A DNA stretch of 64,000 nucleotides from NCBI GenBank assembly GCA_012932295.1, contig JAAONU010000016.1:36363241-36427240 (forward strand). Reading direction: 5' to 3'. The position numbers were made by a program, and so were the translations under genes. Positions 45,651-55,534 of this stretch are shown piece after piece. Source of the stretch: Cyclina sinensis. Taxonomy: Eukaryota > Mollusca > Bivalvia > Venerida > Veneridae. Numbering within the stretch: the stretch's first letter is position 1; the number at the start of each line of letters is the position of its first letter. Below the pieces are notes generated by a model. The model was given only the letters and a program-made list of their open reading frames with translations, ran no database searches and was not told where the DNA came from.

Positions 45651-48600
45651 CCCAGAGGTACTCTCTATATCGGACTTCCTCGGTAACCCAGGGGTACTCT
45701 CTATATCGGACTTCCTTGGTAACCTAGGGGTACTCTCTATATCGGACTTCCTCGGTAACCCAGAGGTACTCTCTATATTGGACTTCCTCGGGAACCCAGA
45801 GGTACTCTCTATATCGGACTTCCTCGGTAACCCAGAGGTACTCTCTATATCGGACTTCCTCGGTAACCCAGAGGTACTCTCTATATCGGACTTCCTCGGT
45901 AACCCATGGGTACTCTCTATATCGGACTTCCTCGGTAACCCAGGGGTACTCTCTATATCGGACTTCCTCGATAACCCAGGGGTACTCTCTATATCGGACT
46001 TCCTCGGTAACCCAGGGGTACTCTCTATATCGGACTTCCTCGGTAACCAAGGGCTACTCTCTATATCGGACTTCCTCGGTAACCGAGGGGTACACTCTAT
46101 ATCGGCCTTCTTCGGTAACCCAGAGGTACTCTCTATATCGGACTTCCTCGGTAACCCATGGGTACTCTCTATATCGGACTTCCTCGATAACCCAGGAGTA
46201 CTCTGTATATCGGACTTCCTCGATAACCCAGGGGTACTCTCTATATCGGACTTCCTCGGTACCCAAGGGCTACTCTCTATATCGGACTTCCTCGGTAACC
46301 GAGGGGTACACTCTATATCGGACTTCCTCGGTAACCCAGAGGTACTCTTTCTATCGGACTTCCTCGGTAACCCAGAGGTACTCACTATATCGGACTTCCT
46401 CGTTAACCCGGGGGTACTCTCTATATCGGACTTCCTCTCGGACTTCCTCGGTAACCCAGGGGTATTTTCTATATCGGACTTCCTCTCGGACTTCCTCGGT
46501 AACCCAGGGGTACTCTCTATATCGCACTTTATCGGTAACCCAGAGGTACTGTCTATATAGGACTTCCTCGGTAACCCAGGGTTACTCTCTATATCGGACT
46601 TCCTCAGTAACCCAGAGGTACTCTTTATATCGGACTTCCTCGGTAACCCAGGGGTACTCTCTATATCGGACTTCCTCGGTCACCCAGGGGTACTCTCTAT
46701 ATCGGACTTCCTCGGTAACCCAAGGTACTCTCTATATCGGACTTCCTCGGTAACCCAGGGGTACTCTCTATATCGGACTTCCTCGGTCACCCAGAGGTAC
46801 TCTCTATATCGGACTTCCTCGGTAACCCAAGGTACTCTCTATATCGGACTTCCTCGGTAACCCAGAGGTACCCTCTATATCGGACTTCCTCGGTAACCCA
46901 GAGGAACTCTCTATATCGGACTTCCTCTGTCACCCAGAGGTACTCTCTATATCGGACTTCCTCGGTAACCCAGGGCTAATCTCTATATCGGACTGCCTCG
47001 GTAACCCGAGGTACTCTCTATATCGGACTTCCTCGGTAACCCAGAGGTACATTCTATATCGGACTTTCTCGGTAACCCAGGGGTACTCTCTATATCGGAC
47101 TATCTCTCAGACTTCCTCGTTAACCCAGAGGTACTCTCTATATCGGACTTCCTCGGTAACCCAGGGGTACTCTCTATATCGGACTTCCTCGGTAACCCAG
47201 AGGTACTCTACATATCGGACTTCCTCTGAAACCCAGGGGTACTCTCTATATCGGACTTCTTCGATAACCCAGAGGTACTCTCTATATCGGACTTCCTCGG
47301 TAACCCAGGGGTACTCTCTATATCGGACTTCCTTGGTAACCCAGGGGTACTCTCTATATCGGATTTTCTCGGTAACCCAGAGGTACTCTCTATATCGGAC
47401 TTCCTCAGTAACCCAGATGTACTCTCTATATCGGACTTCCTCGGTTACTAAGAGGTTCTCTCTATTTCGGACTTTCTCGGTAACCCAGGGGTACTTTCTA
47501 TATCGGACTTTCTCGGAAACCCAGAGGTACTGTCTGTATCGGACTTTCTCGGTAACCCAGGGGTACTTTCTATATCGGACTTCCACGGTAACCCAGAGGT
47601 ACTGTCTGTATCGGACTTTCTCGGTAACCCAAGGTATTCTCTATATCGGACTTCCTCGGTAACCCAGGGGTACCCTCTATATCAGACTTCCTCGGTTACC
47701 CAGAGGAACTCTCTATATCGGACTTCCTCTGTCACCCAGAGGTACTCTCTATATCGGACTTCCTCGGTAACCAAGGGCTAATCTCTATATCGGACTGCCT
47801 CGGTAACCCAGGGGTACTCTCTATATCGGACTTCCTCGGTAACCCAGAGGTACATTCTATATCGGACTTTCTCGGTAACCCAGGGGTACTCTCTATTTCG
47901 GACTATCTCTCAGACTTCCTCGTTAACCCAGGGGTACTCTCTATATCGGACTTCCTCGGTAACCCAGGGGTACTCTCTATATCGGACTTCCTCGGTAACC
48001 CAGAGGTACTCTATATATCGGACTTCCTCGGAAACCCAGGGGTACTCTCTATATCGGACTTCTTCGATAACCCAGAGGTACTCTCTATATCGGACTTCCT
48101 CGGTAACCCAGGGGTACTCTCTATATCGGACTTCCTCGGTAACCCAGGGGTACTCTCTATATCGGATTTCCTCGGTAACCCAGAGGTACTCTCTATATCG
48201 GACTTCCTCAGTAACCCAGATGTACTCTCTATATCGGACTTCCTCGGTTACTAAGAGGTTCTCTCTATTTCGGACTTTCTCGGTAACCCAGGTGTACTTT
48301 CTATATCGGACTTCCTCGGTAACCCAGAGGTACTGTCTGTATCGGACTTTCTCGGTAACCCAGGGGTACTTTCTATATCGGACTTCCACGGTAACCCAGA
48401 GGTACTGTCTGTATCGGACTTTCTCGGTAACCCAGGGGTACTTTCTATATCGGACTTCCTCGGTTACCCAGGGGTAATTTCATTATCGGACTTCCTCGGT
48501 AACCCAGGGGTACTCTCTATATCGGACTTTCTCGGTAACTCAGGGGTACTCTCTATATCAGACTTCCTTGGTAACCCAGGGGTACTCTCTATATCGGACT

Positions 48601-48712
48601 TCCTCGGTAACCCAGAGGTACTCTCTATATCGGACTTTCTCGGTAACCCAGGGGTACTCTCTATATCGGACTTCCTCGGTAACCAAGAGATACTCTCTAT
48701 ATCGGACTTCAT
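45651..48712. repeat. 3.06-kb minisatellite of 36-bp units
   Basis: About 85 units of CTCTATATCGGACTTCCTCG plus GTAACCCAGGGGTACT, mostly 36 bp (12 codons) with occasional 34-bp units. A block of 22 units is repeated at an offset of 803 bp (47107-47586 against 47910-48389, including the marker GACTATCTCTCAGACTTCCT). Because 36 is a multiple of 3 and the unit lacks stops in several frames, long open frames appear on both strands (for example SDIESTPGLPRK repeats on minus, VLSISDFLGNPG on plus). These are a by-product of the repeat and I do not call them genes. Confidence 0.97.
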
Positions 48713-48757
48713 TCGCACCCCGGTGATGCGGAATCTGCACCCATGGGTTCCGACGAT

Positions 48758-49202
48758 GATGGTAATGTGAATGATCAAAATTTAGTAAGGTACGAATTGT
48801 CGGGACAAGACAATACAGCATGTGATAAGCGTGTTCATGGCGTCAGTGCATTGATGGATTTCAATGACGTCACGAATTCATACGTAGCGTTTGACATTGC
48901 TATTTGCATTGCTTACATGAGTATTGACTACCCGGACGGAGGTCAGACTGACGTTGGTGGCCATATTCTCGCAGGTTACAACAGCTATTTCTCTTTGAAT
49001 GAAGAGGAGTTTGAAGCTCTGAAAATCTTGATTTGTGCCCGACTTTGCCAGTCTTTAGTTTTCAGTGCTCACACAACAACCGGAAAACGAGTATGTCCTG
49101 GTTACCGCAACAAGCGGATGGACACTGTTGCGTTAATTATGAAAAATATCAAGCTACGAACTATACAGTAGATGGAAAGAAATAATGAAAATGTACCAAT
49201 AA
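48758..49202 (+). pseudogene. HYKK-like pseudo-exon 6 (tandem copy)
   Basis: Copy of exon 6. The catalytic HGD codons CATGGCGAT have become GATGGTAAT (DGN), removing the catalytic Asp. MDFNDVTNSYVAFDIA and TDVGGHILAGYNSYFSLNEE are kept. After LICARLCQSLVFSAH a frameshift follows; in the shifted frame QQPENEYVLVTATSGWTLLR is readable, then TAA and TGA replace AAA and TGG codons, and the tail ends KMYQ and TAA. The usual acceptor and first codons are replaced by unrelated sequence after the minisatellite. A 142-codon open frame starting at 48743 covers the front part. It is dead as a kinase. Confidence 0.93.
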
Positions 49203-49895
49203 GGATGATTTCCATATGTCACTGCAATAACAAGGTACGAGCATTAAGATTATTTTTAAGTTATTTCGTCTGTGACTGGTGCTGTCCGAGGTAGATTAGA
49301 TGACATTAAATTGGAGGAGGCTTAAATGTTATTCGTACCACTGAAAGTAACTGTTTTATTACCTGGTGTAACTGAGATAGAAATATACAACCTTCTACAT
49401 ACCAACCATTTTCTATGAGTTGTCATATTTAAACAAACTGCTTTACTATGTTTTATAGTTATATCTTAAATATTCATGTTAAAATTCTATTATACTAATC
49501 CAGTAGTATATCTTTAACCATCGTAAGGTCATTCTGTTAATCTATTCACTGCCAATAAGATTGATGGTGATATAAAACTTTTTAATTGTACATATTTGTG
49601 CAACGTTTTATAGTTACGTTCTTACAATAACCATTTGAAACAAGTTTTATTAACAATAATAAATGTTTCTTCTTAAATGTATAGTTTAGCACATATTGCA
49701 TAGATTTATGAAAATAGTCTCTTATAATTCTTAAAGAATGGGCATGTTCATATTTTATGTTTTATTATTTGTATGACTGATATTTTATTATGTGTACATG
49801 GATGAGACTCAAATAAAATAAAATATATAAAAATGTATAAAATATATATTCTAAAAATACATTTGCATTCTGTACTAAATAGATATTATACATAT
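49203..49895. other. No recognised gene
   Basis: AT-rich flank. Contains AATAAA-like sites (for example AAATAAAATAAAA near 49810) but no exon. Confidence 0.5.
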
Positions 49896-50122
49896 TTTTG
49901 GATACGTTATTAAGAACATATTCTACAGTTTTACGAAAATTTAATCCTTTCACAGAATTTTCTAGTTTTTTGGTATACAAGGTAAAATTTGCGATTTCAA
50001 AAAGAAAAAGAAAAATATATGTTGACAAGTTTTTTTTTATATTTTTTTTTTGTAAAATGGCAGTTTCCATAGTATCCGTTTATGTCAAAACTGTCAAAAT
50101 GACTACACTTTGTTAAAAGATA
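49896..50122 (+). repeat. Tandem segment, copy A
   Basis: Shares AATCCTTTCACAGAATTTTC, AAGGTAAAATTTGCGATTTC, GTAAAATGGCAGTTTCCATA and CAAAACTGTCAAAATGACTA with copy B about 980 bp downstream. Non-coding; overlapping open frames on both strands are lysine-rich artefacts of AT-rich DNA. Confidence 0.75.
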
Positions 50123-50228
50123 ATGTATTATTACCCTTCCAGATTTTTTTTCTCCTTTTTGATTGGATATTGATCCGCCGAAAGAAATTGATATAACCGA
50201 GCCAGACAGGTATATATACACATTAAAT

Positions 50229-50514
50229 TTCCCCTTTGGGTACCCCACGTTGTAAACAAAATGCGCTGTGACGATGAGCGTACGGTTCGATGTTGTAAAG
50301 TGTAAATTCCGATATACAAGCACTTTTAAACTGTCAAATAAAAAATATTAACCAAAATAGAGTAATGATAAATATTCTCAGCAGTATTAGAAACAAATAT
50401 GACCTCGTCAAACCTTGATATTAATTACAAAAAAGTGTCTTCAACAGACTACTCCTTTTCTCTTGTTTACATTCGTTAGGTACGAAAGTGCGGTGAAGGG
50501 GTACCCAAAGGGAA
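50229..50514. mobile_element. Small inverted-repeat element
   Basis: TTCCCCTTTGGGTACCCC at 50229-50246 is matched by its inverse GGGGTACCCAAAGGGAA at 50497-50513, giving a 286-bp MITE-like unit between tandem copies A and B. No ORF. A target duplication is not clear. Confidence 0.5.
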
Positions 50515-50582
50515 TCTTATTTCGACGTTTCATTTGAAACAGCAATGATTTATTTTAAAATCGTCTTACTCGGCAGGGGAAG

Positions 50583-50736
50583 GGTAATACAATTATTATT
50601 TGGGTTTCTGAGTGATATATGTGGATATATTACCTGCCAAGATAAAATATCACCCGGCTCGGGTGATATAAAATCTTGGCAGGTCATATATTCACATATA
50701 TCACTCAAAAACCCAAATAACATATAATAGTACCAG
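50583..50736. repeat. 154-bp near-perfect hairpin (foldback)
   Basis: Two arms of about 75 bp: GGGTTTCTGAGTGATATATG on the left and, reversed, GGGTTTTTGAGTGATATATG on the right. Inner arms pair through ACCTGCCAAGAT and ATCTTGGCAGGT to a GC centre CACCCGGCTCGGGTG at 50652-50666. The arms stay largely complementary outward to GGTA. It is either a foldback MITE or a palindrome able to form a cruciform. Confidence 0.85.
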
Positions 50737-50745
50737 AAGGCTAAA

Positions 50746-51120
50746 CATACACAACAAACATGAATTTACATATAACTTACTTTTAATTTCTAAATTTCTT
50801 TTGATGCTGTATGAAACAAATGATAATCTGAACAGTTTCCTTTACAAAATTAGTTTTTCCTATTTCTTCACTCGACAAAAATTAGGAAAATAAACTCGTA
50901 TTGTGCAAATAAATAAAGGTATTGAAAAAAATCCTTTCATAAAATTTTCTAGATTTTTATGGTTTATAAGGTAAAATTGTGAATTCAAAAATAGAAAGAA
51001 ATATATATGTTGTCGAGTAAGATTTTTTTGTAAAATGGCAGTTTCGATGGTAACCGTATGTACCCAAACTGTCAAAATGACAACACTTTCTTTAAAGGTA
51101 ATAAAAGTGTATTAAAAGCA
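50746..51120 (+). repeat. Tandem segment, copy B (uninterrupted)
   Basis: About 375 bp. The first part (TACACAACAAACATGAATTT, GATAATCTGAACAGTTTCCT) is repeated in copy C at 51130; the second part matches copy A. It reads without interruption from CGACAAAAATTAGG into GTGCAAATAAATAAAGGTAT, where copy C is interrupted by a transposon. Confidence 0.75.
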
Positions 51121-51255
51121 TTGTAATATACACAACAAGCACGATATTTCACACGAATTACTATTTCTTTTGATACTTCATGAAACAAATAATAATCTGA
51201 ACATTTTTCTTTACTATATTAGTTTTTCATATTTATTTCTTCGACAAAAATGAGA
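51121..51255 (+). repeat. Tandem segment, copy C (left part)
   Basis: Repeats the start of copy B (TACACAACAAGCACGATATT, AATAATCTGAACATTTTTCT, TTCGACAAAAATGAG) up to the transposon boundary. The right part resumes at 52131. Confidence 0.7.
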
Positions 51256-52130
51256 ACAACAGGGCCATGATGGCCCTGGATCGCTCACCTGAGTACTTTG
51301 CTTTGGGGTCTACCGTTAAGCAAACATCAGATGCAACATGACATTTTCTTATTGAAGATATTCAAATATCTCATATTTTATACAAAAAAGAATCTATTGG
51401 GCAGAGGCAATTTCGTGATAACAGCTTGTGAGGAGATGTCATTTGAAGCCATATATTGAAGAAAAAATTTTTTAAACACCGGTGGCCTTTTTGTTCAACG
51501 GAGCAGACACGTTTAAGCAATTTTAACGCAGGGGTATGTAGGGAACATTTCCGTGAAAATTGATGGAAAATTACCTTGCCGTTTGAGAGGAGTTGTTGTT
51601 TGAATTTTTTCTATTTTTTTAGCTTTTGCAGCCCTTATATGCAATGAAGCGGAAAGAATTGAGCAATTTTAGAAAAGGGCAATATAAGGAATATTTCTGT
51701 CACATTTGGTTAAAAATGGCCAAGTGGTTTTTAAGGGGATGTAATCCGAAGCAAAATATTGACGAAAATCTGATTTTAGCTCTGGCGGCCATTTAATTCA
51801 TTAGAGCGGAACCATTTAAGCAATTTTAAAAGAGGGCTTTGTAGGGAACATTTCTTTGAAATTTGATGGAAAATCACCCAACTGTGTAAGAGGAGATGTT
51901 TTTTTTTATTATTTTTTGCTATATTTAGCTTTTGCAGCCCTTTTGTGCAATGGAGCGGAAAAATTTGAGCAATTTTTAAAAAAGGGCAACATAAGGAACA
52001 TTTCTGCAAACTTTGGTTAAAAATAGCTTTATCGTTTAGGAGGAGATGTCATTTAAAGTAAAATGTTGACGACGGACGACGGACGCCGGACACAGGGTCA
52101 CCCTAAGCATTTGCTCATGTGTGCTAAAAA
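51256..52130 (+). mobile_element. HINE-like element inserted in copy C
   Basis: Starts ACAACAGGGCCATGATGGCC then CTGGATCGCTCACCTGAG. It has two or three diverged ~280-bp core units (GAGCAATTTTAAAAGAGGGC, AAGGAACATTTCTG, TTTGATGGAAAATCACC) and ends with GACGACGGACGACGGACGCC then GTCACCCTAAGCATTTGCTC and GTGTGCTAAAAA. No ORF of its own. The 5' end is nearly identical to the copies at 9762 and 24398, but the core satellite is different. Confidence 0.8.
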
Positions 52131-52190
52131 TAAGCATGTATTCTGCAAATAAATAAAGATATTGAAACATTTCTTTCACAGACGTTTGTT
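52131..52190 (+). repeat. Tandem segment, copy C (right part)
   Basis: TTCTGCAAATAAATAAAGAT then ATTGAAACATTTCTTTCACA continues the copy B register interrupted at 51255. Confidence 0.65.
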
Positions 52191-53040
52191 TACGACAGGA
52201 GTTTCCCTACCATCGGAACAGCATGGATAAAAAACCTCGCTAACGCTTAATTCCCTATTTCACACTGTCCTACAGGAAGAGAAAATCCTGTCTTACACGA
52301 CCAGGCATGTAGGAACTATGTCATTTATTGTCCTTTTATGGACTATTCCAGTCGTATACACAATAAAACCCTTAACCTTCAACAAATATTATACAAGTAT
52401 TACCAGTCAGGTAACTAACTAAAAAGGTTACCAACTGCATAACTGAAATAAGTGACATGAAGCCATTTGAAGAAAATTGATATAATACTTTTACAATAAC
52501 GTGTGTAAGTTATGTAATCTTCAGACAGCCTGCGTACATGTTTTTCATTCTTGCGTATCAAATTTTATCGCAGTGTTGTAAAAGTCCAACAATAAGAGAA
52601 ACAGAAAGAAATAGGCTAGATTACAGATAAAATTGAAAGTGCTATAAACTGAGTATCACGGTTTAAAAGTAACGAAAAAAGGGTATAGAAATTATTTTAC
52701 CACTTAATTCAGTTATGCCGATTAAAACTTTTTGACTCATTTTTTTGTTTCGTGACTTTCTGTATCCCAAATTCAGAACACTTATCCGAATACTATACAA
52801 CTACCTTATTTGTGAAGAGTTACTATCACCGATTATCTCCCTTGCAAGCACATAAAGATGCGCAGAAATTACTACCGAAAACGTCTTTAAAACCCTTTCA
52901 AATTGGCATTTATTTTACGTTTTATTTCTTGATAATGAAAAACTTGCCTCCTTTCCATAATGTACCTATCTGGCTATGAAACCTTGGCTTTGACTTAATT
53001 TTATATTCTACACCTTTCTATAGAATCAAATTATTTACCC
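52191..53040. other. No recognised gene
   Basis: AT-rich DNA with no element that I can bound. The 75-codon open frame at 52752-52979 has no known motif. Confidence 0.5.
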
Positions 53041-53378
53041 TTATTTAGTGTCCGTTCACTACATGTATGTATTTCTGTATGTATGTCCGTGCAAAACCGT
53101 GAGCGGATCAGTTGTTCAGTCAACTGTGGTCACACGCTGGACTGGTAATACAATCCACCGCTCCTCCACTAATATTACTAATTGTCGTTCGGATGAGACG
53201 TAAACCGAGGTTCTATGTGTAAGTGCTGTACATGGTAAATAACTAGGGGTGTCTCTGGAATGTGATGCTTTCTGGGATGCATGATCCCCTACAACTTAAA
53301 ATAACTAAACTCTACAGGGGCGTCGTTCATATGGGCAACGGGTACCGACAATAAATAAACTCAAATAGATAGATAGAA
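53041..53378 (+). mobile_element. SINE-like or LINE-tail element
   Basis: Contains TTCGGATGAGACGTAAACCG followed by AGGTTCTATGTGTAAGTGCT, a block that recurs in many invertebrate SINEs and LINE 3' tails, and ends CAATAAATAAACTCAAATAG with a short (ATAG)n tail. A tRNA-like head is not clear; the part with TGGACTGGTAATACAATCC may be a remnant. Confidence 0.5.
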
Positions 53379-54230
53379 ACCATGTTCTTTTTTAATTATT
53401 TGTCCCCTAAGACAAACAAACGACTGGTCAAAAACGTGTAAAAATGCTAAACAATATTTTAAAATAAGAATTTAACATTATATTATAAGCTACTAGTGAT
53501 CATGCCTAGTTGGCTCGCAAAAACAAAGCATCTTACTTTAAATGTGACTTTTAAGCAACTTATGTAGTTTGTAGAGATGTGCCTTGTTCAATCGTCAAGC
53601 AAACACTGAAAGTAAATGTCCGTCGGCAAATCAAATCATTTAGTTTGTTGAGTTTCTTGCCTTGTTTTCATTTTTATTCAGCGTGCAGAACATTACGAAG
53701 GACATGTACATCAGCTGCCGGGTTTACACATGATTACTTTTGTCAAGCGCTTGTAGTCGAATAAACCCGCCTACAGTGTATATTAGCATTAATCCGCAAC
53801 GTTCTATATCCCCCTCTCCCCCACCAACCCCAATCAACGGATTTAATTCCCATAGAAAACTCTGACAGAACGCTGATATGTACTTATTAATCCGCAAAAT
53901 TAACATACCAATGAATGCAAATATTCACATATAAATTTAGACCAGTAGAAAACGATTGTTTAATAATTTGATATATTTGTAATAAGTTGTTGTATAACTG
54001 GCATTTAAAGCTAACTCAACCTTCATGTATTTTTAAACAGCTTTAAATGCCAGTAAGACATTTACTGAGGGACAAGCCTCGAATCAGTAAAACAAAATTA
54101 CAAATTGAAAGTAAGTTTGCAAGCTGTATGCATTCGCAGTTTGATATCACAGCGCTGAGTTTACATGATATAAATTTGGAGATAACATGGTGTTTCGAAA
54201 ACCATTAAGAGAAAATAAATGATAAACGTG
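53379..54230. other. No gene; one long-arm hairpin
   Basis: ACTGGCATTTAAAGCT at 53997-54012 and its exact inverse at 54039-54054 form a 16-bp stem with a 26-nt loop. Otherwise nothing recognised. Confidence 0.6.
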
Positions 54231-55530
54231 ACATGCCTCATGTTAACAAACGACTGCTAAATATAGGAAAACTCCTCTTATGCTCGCGCGAAAATTTCGC
54301 AAGATATCCAATAGCGGGATACTACGTCATCGCGCACCTGTCCGTTGCCCTAACGCGAATCGGGTTTTTGTCAACAAACCGTCGCTTGAAATGTAAGATA
54401 GTCTTTTTCGATAAGGAATCTGTAGTTACAAAATTCATGTTGTACACCGAAGATCAATCTCATTAAAATCATATCCTAACTGTCGCTCCACGACCAGCGA
54501 AGAGTAACGGAGCGAAAACGATGATCTGATTATAATGAGATTGACCGAAGATTGGCTTCTCTGCTTTGTATATACTTAAAGAATTTTTATAGTTTAAAAT
54601 TCTAATTTAGGTCTCAAAATGGGGGAAAATTTTATTTCTGGATGCTCCCGGGCGGACTCTGGTAAAAAAGCACCGTATCAAATGATAAAAACTTCGTTGT
54701 GAGCATTGTTCATCCAACAAAATCAAAACCGATTGATGTTTAGATAAATCAATGATTAAGTAAGGCTTGTTTTTGCTTCTAATGCAGATTTTCGTAAATT
54801 AATGCCTGCAAATGATATGCTTTACTACGCGGACGCATTTTCAGAAATGTCCCAACGCTGTTTTGTATATGAGTAAAATGTTGTCGTTAAATAATGAAAA
54901 CTATAAACAGGTTTCTTAAAAATACTCATTTGAGTCAACAAACTTATAAGTAATACTTGTGTATTTTTTCATCAAAGTTCAGTTCATTAAAGTTATAATA
55001 CTGGTCACAATCATCATAAAGAATAAACCAGATAAGAACTCTGTTATTATTCGAGGATGACAAGATGTGCTTGTCATACATCAGGAATAAATTATCAAAA
55101 TGGTCAATTATGAATACGTGACGTAGACAACAATAGTCGATCATTCAAGACGTAAAATAATTCAAAGAGATAGATAGACCAAAATGTACTCGGAAGCGTT
55201 GGTCGTTAAAACATTTACAATACTGAGAAAACAAATATAAAAATTACTTTGGAAGATGTACGATTTGTCGAGAATGATAATCGGCACTAAATTTATCAGG
55301 TCCTGTAAATGAAATGTTTTTTTCTAAAATAACTTATGTATGGAAACTAAATCCGAGCAATGGTGGAGAGGTTACAGAAAACGAAAGTAGGTGCTTTTAT
55401 ATCCGCTGACATCCAGAAATATTGTCAAGTTATATTTTTTATAAGTGAAAATAAACAGATTTTTTTTCTTTCAAGTTGTGTATATACGTATGCATTAGTG
55501 TAAACATTTTCATAAATTTGCGATAATGTT
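54231..55530. other. No recognised gene; small inverted-repeat unit
   Basis: CAATCTCATTAAAATCATAT near 54455 and its imperfect inverse near 54525-54547 bound a ~93-bp unit with GC-richer interior (GTCGCTCCACGACC, GTAACGGAGCGAA). The 77-codon open frame at 54233-54466 runs into it and shows no domain. Confidence 0.5.
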
Positions 55531-55534
55531 ATAT

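Noticed and set aside
45612..46560. Open frames of 257 codons (minus) and 260 codons (plus) over the minisatellite
   Set aside because: Both come from the same stop-free 36-bp unit, on opposite strands; no start context, no splice signals and no non-repeat coding sequence attached.
47107..48821. Several 85-159 codon frames with REYPWVTEEVRY repeats
   Set aside because: Further reading frames of the same minisatellite and its 803-bp duplication, not genes.
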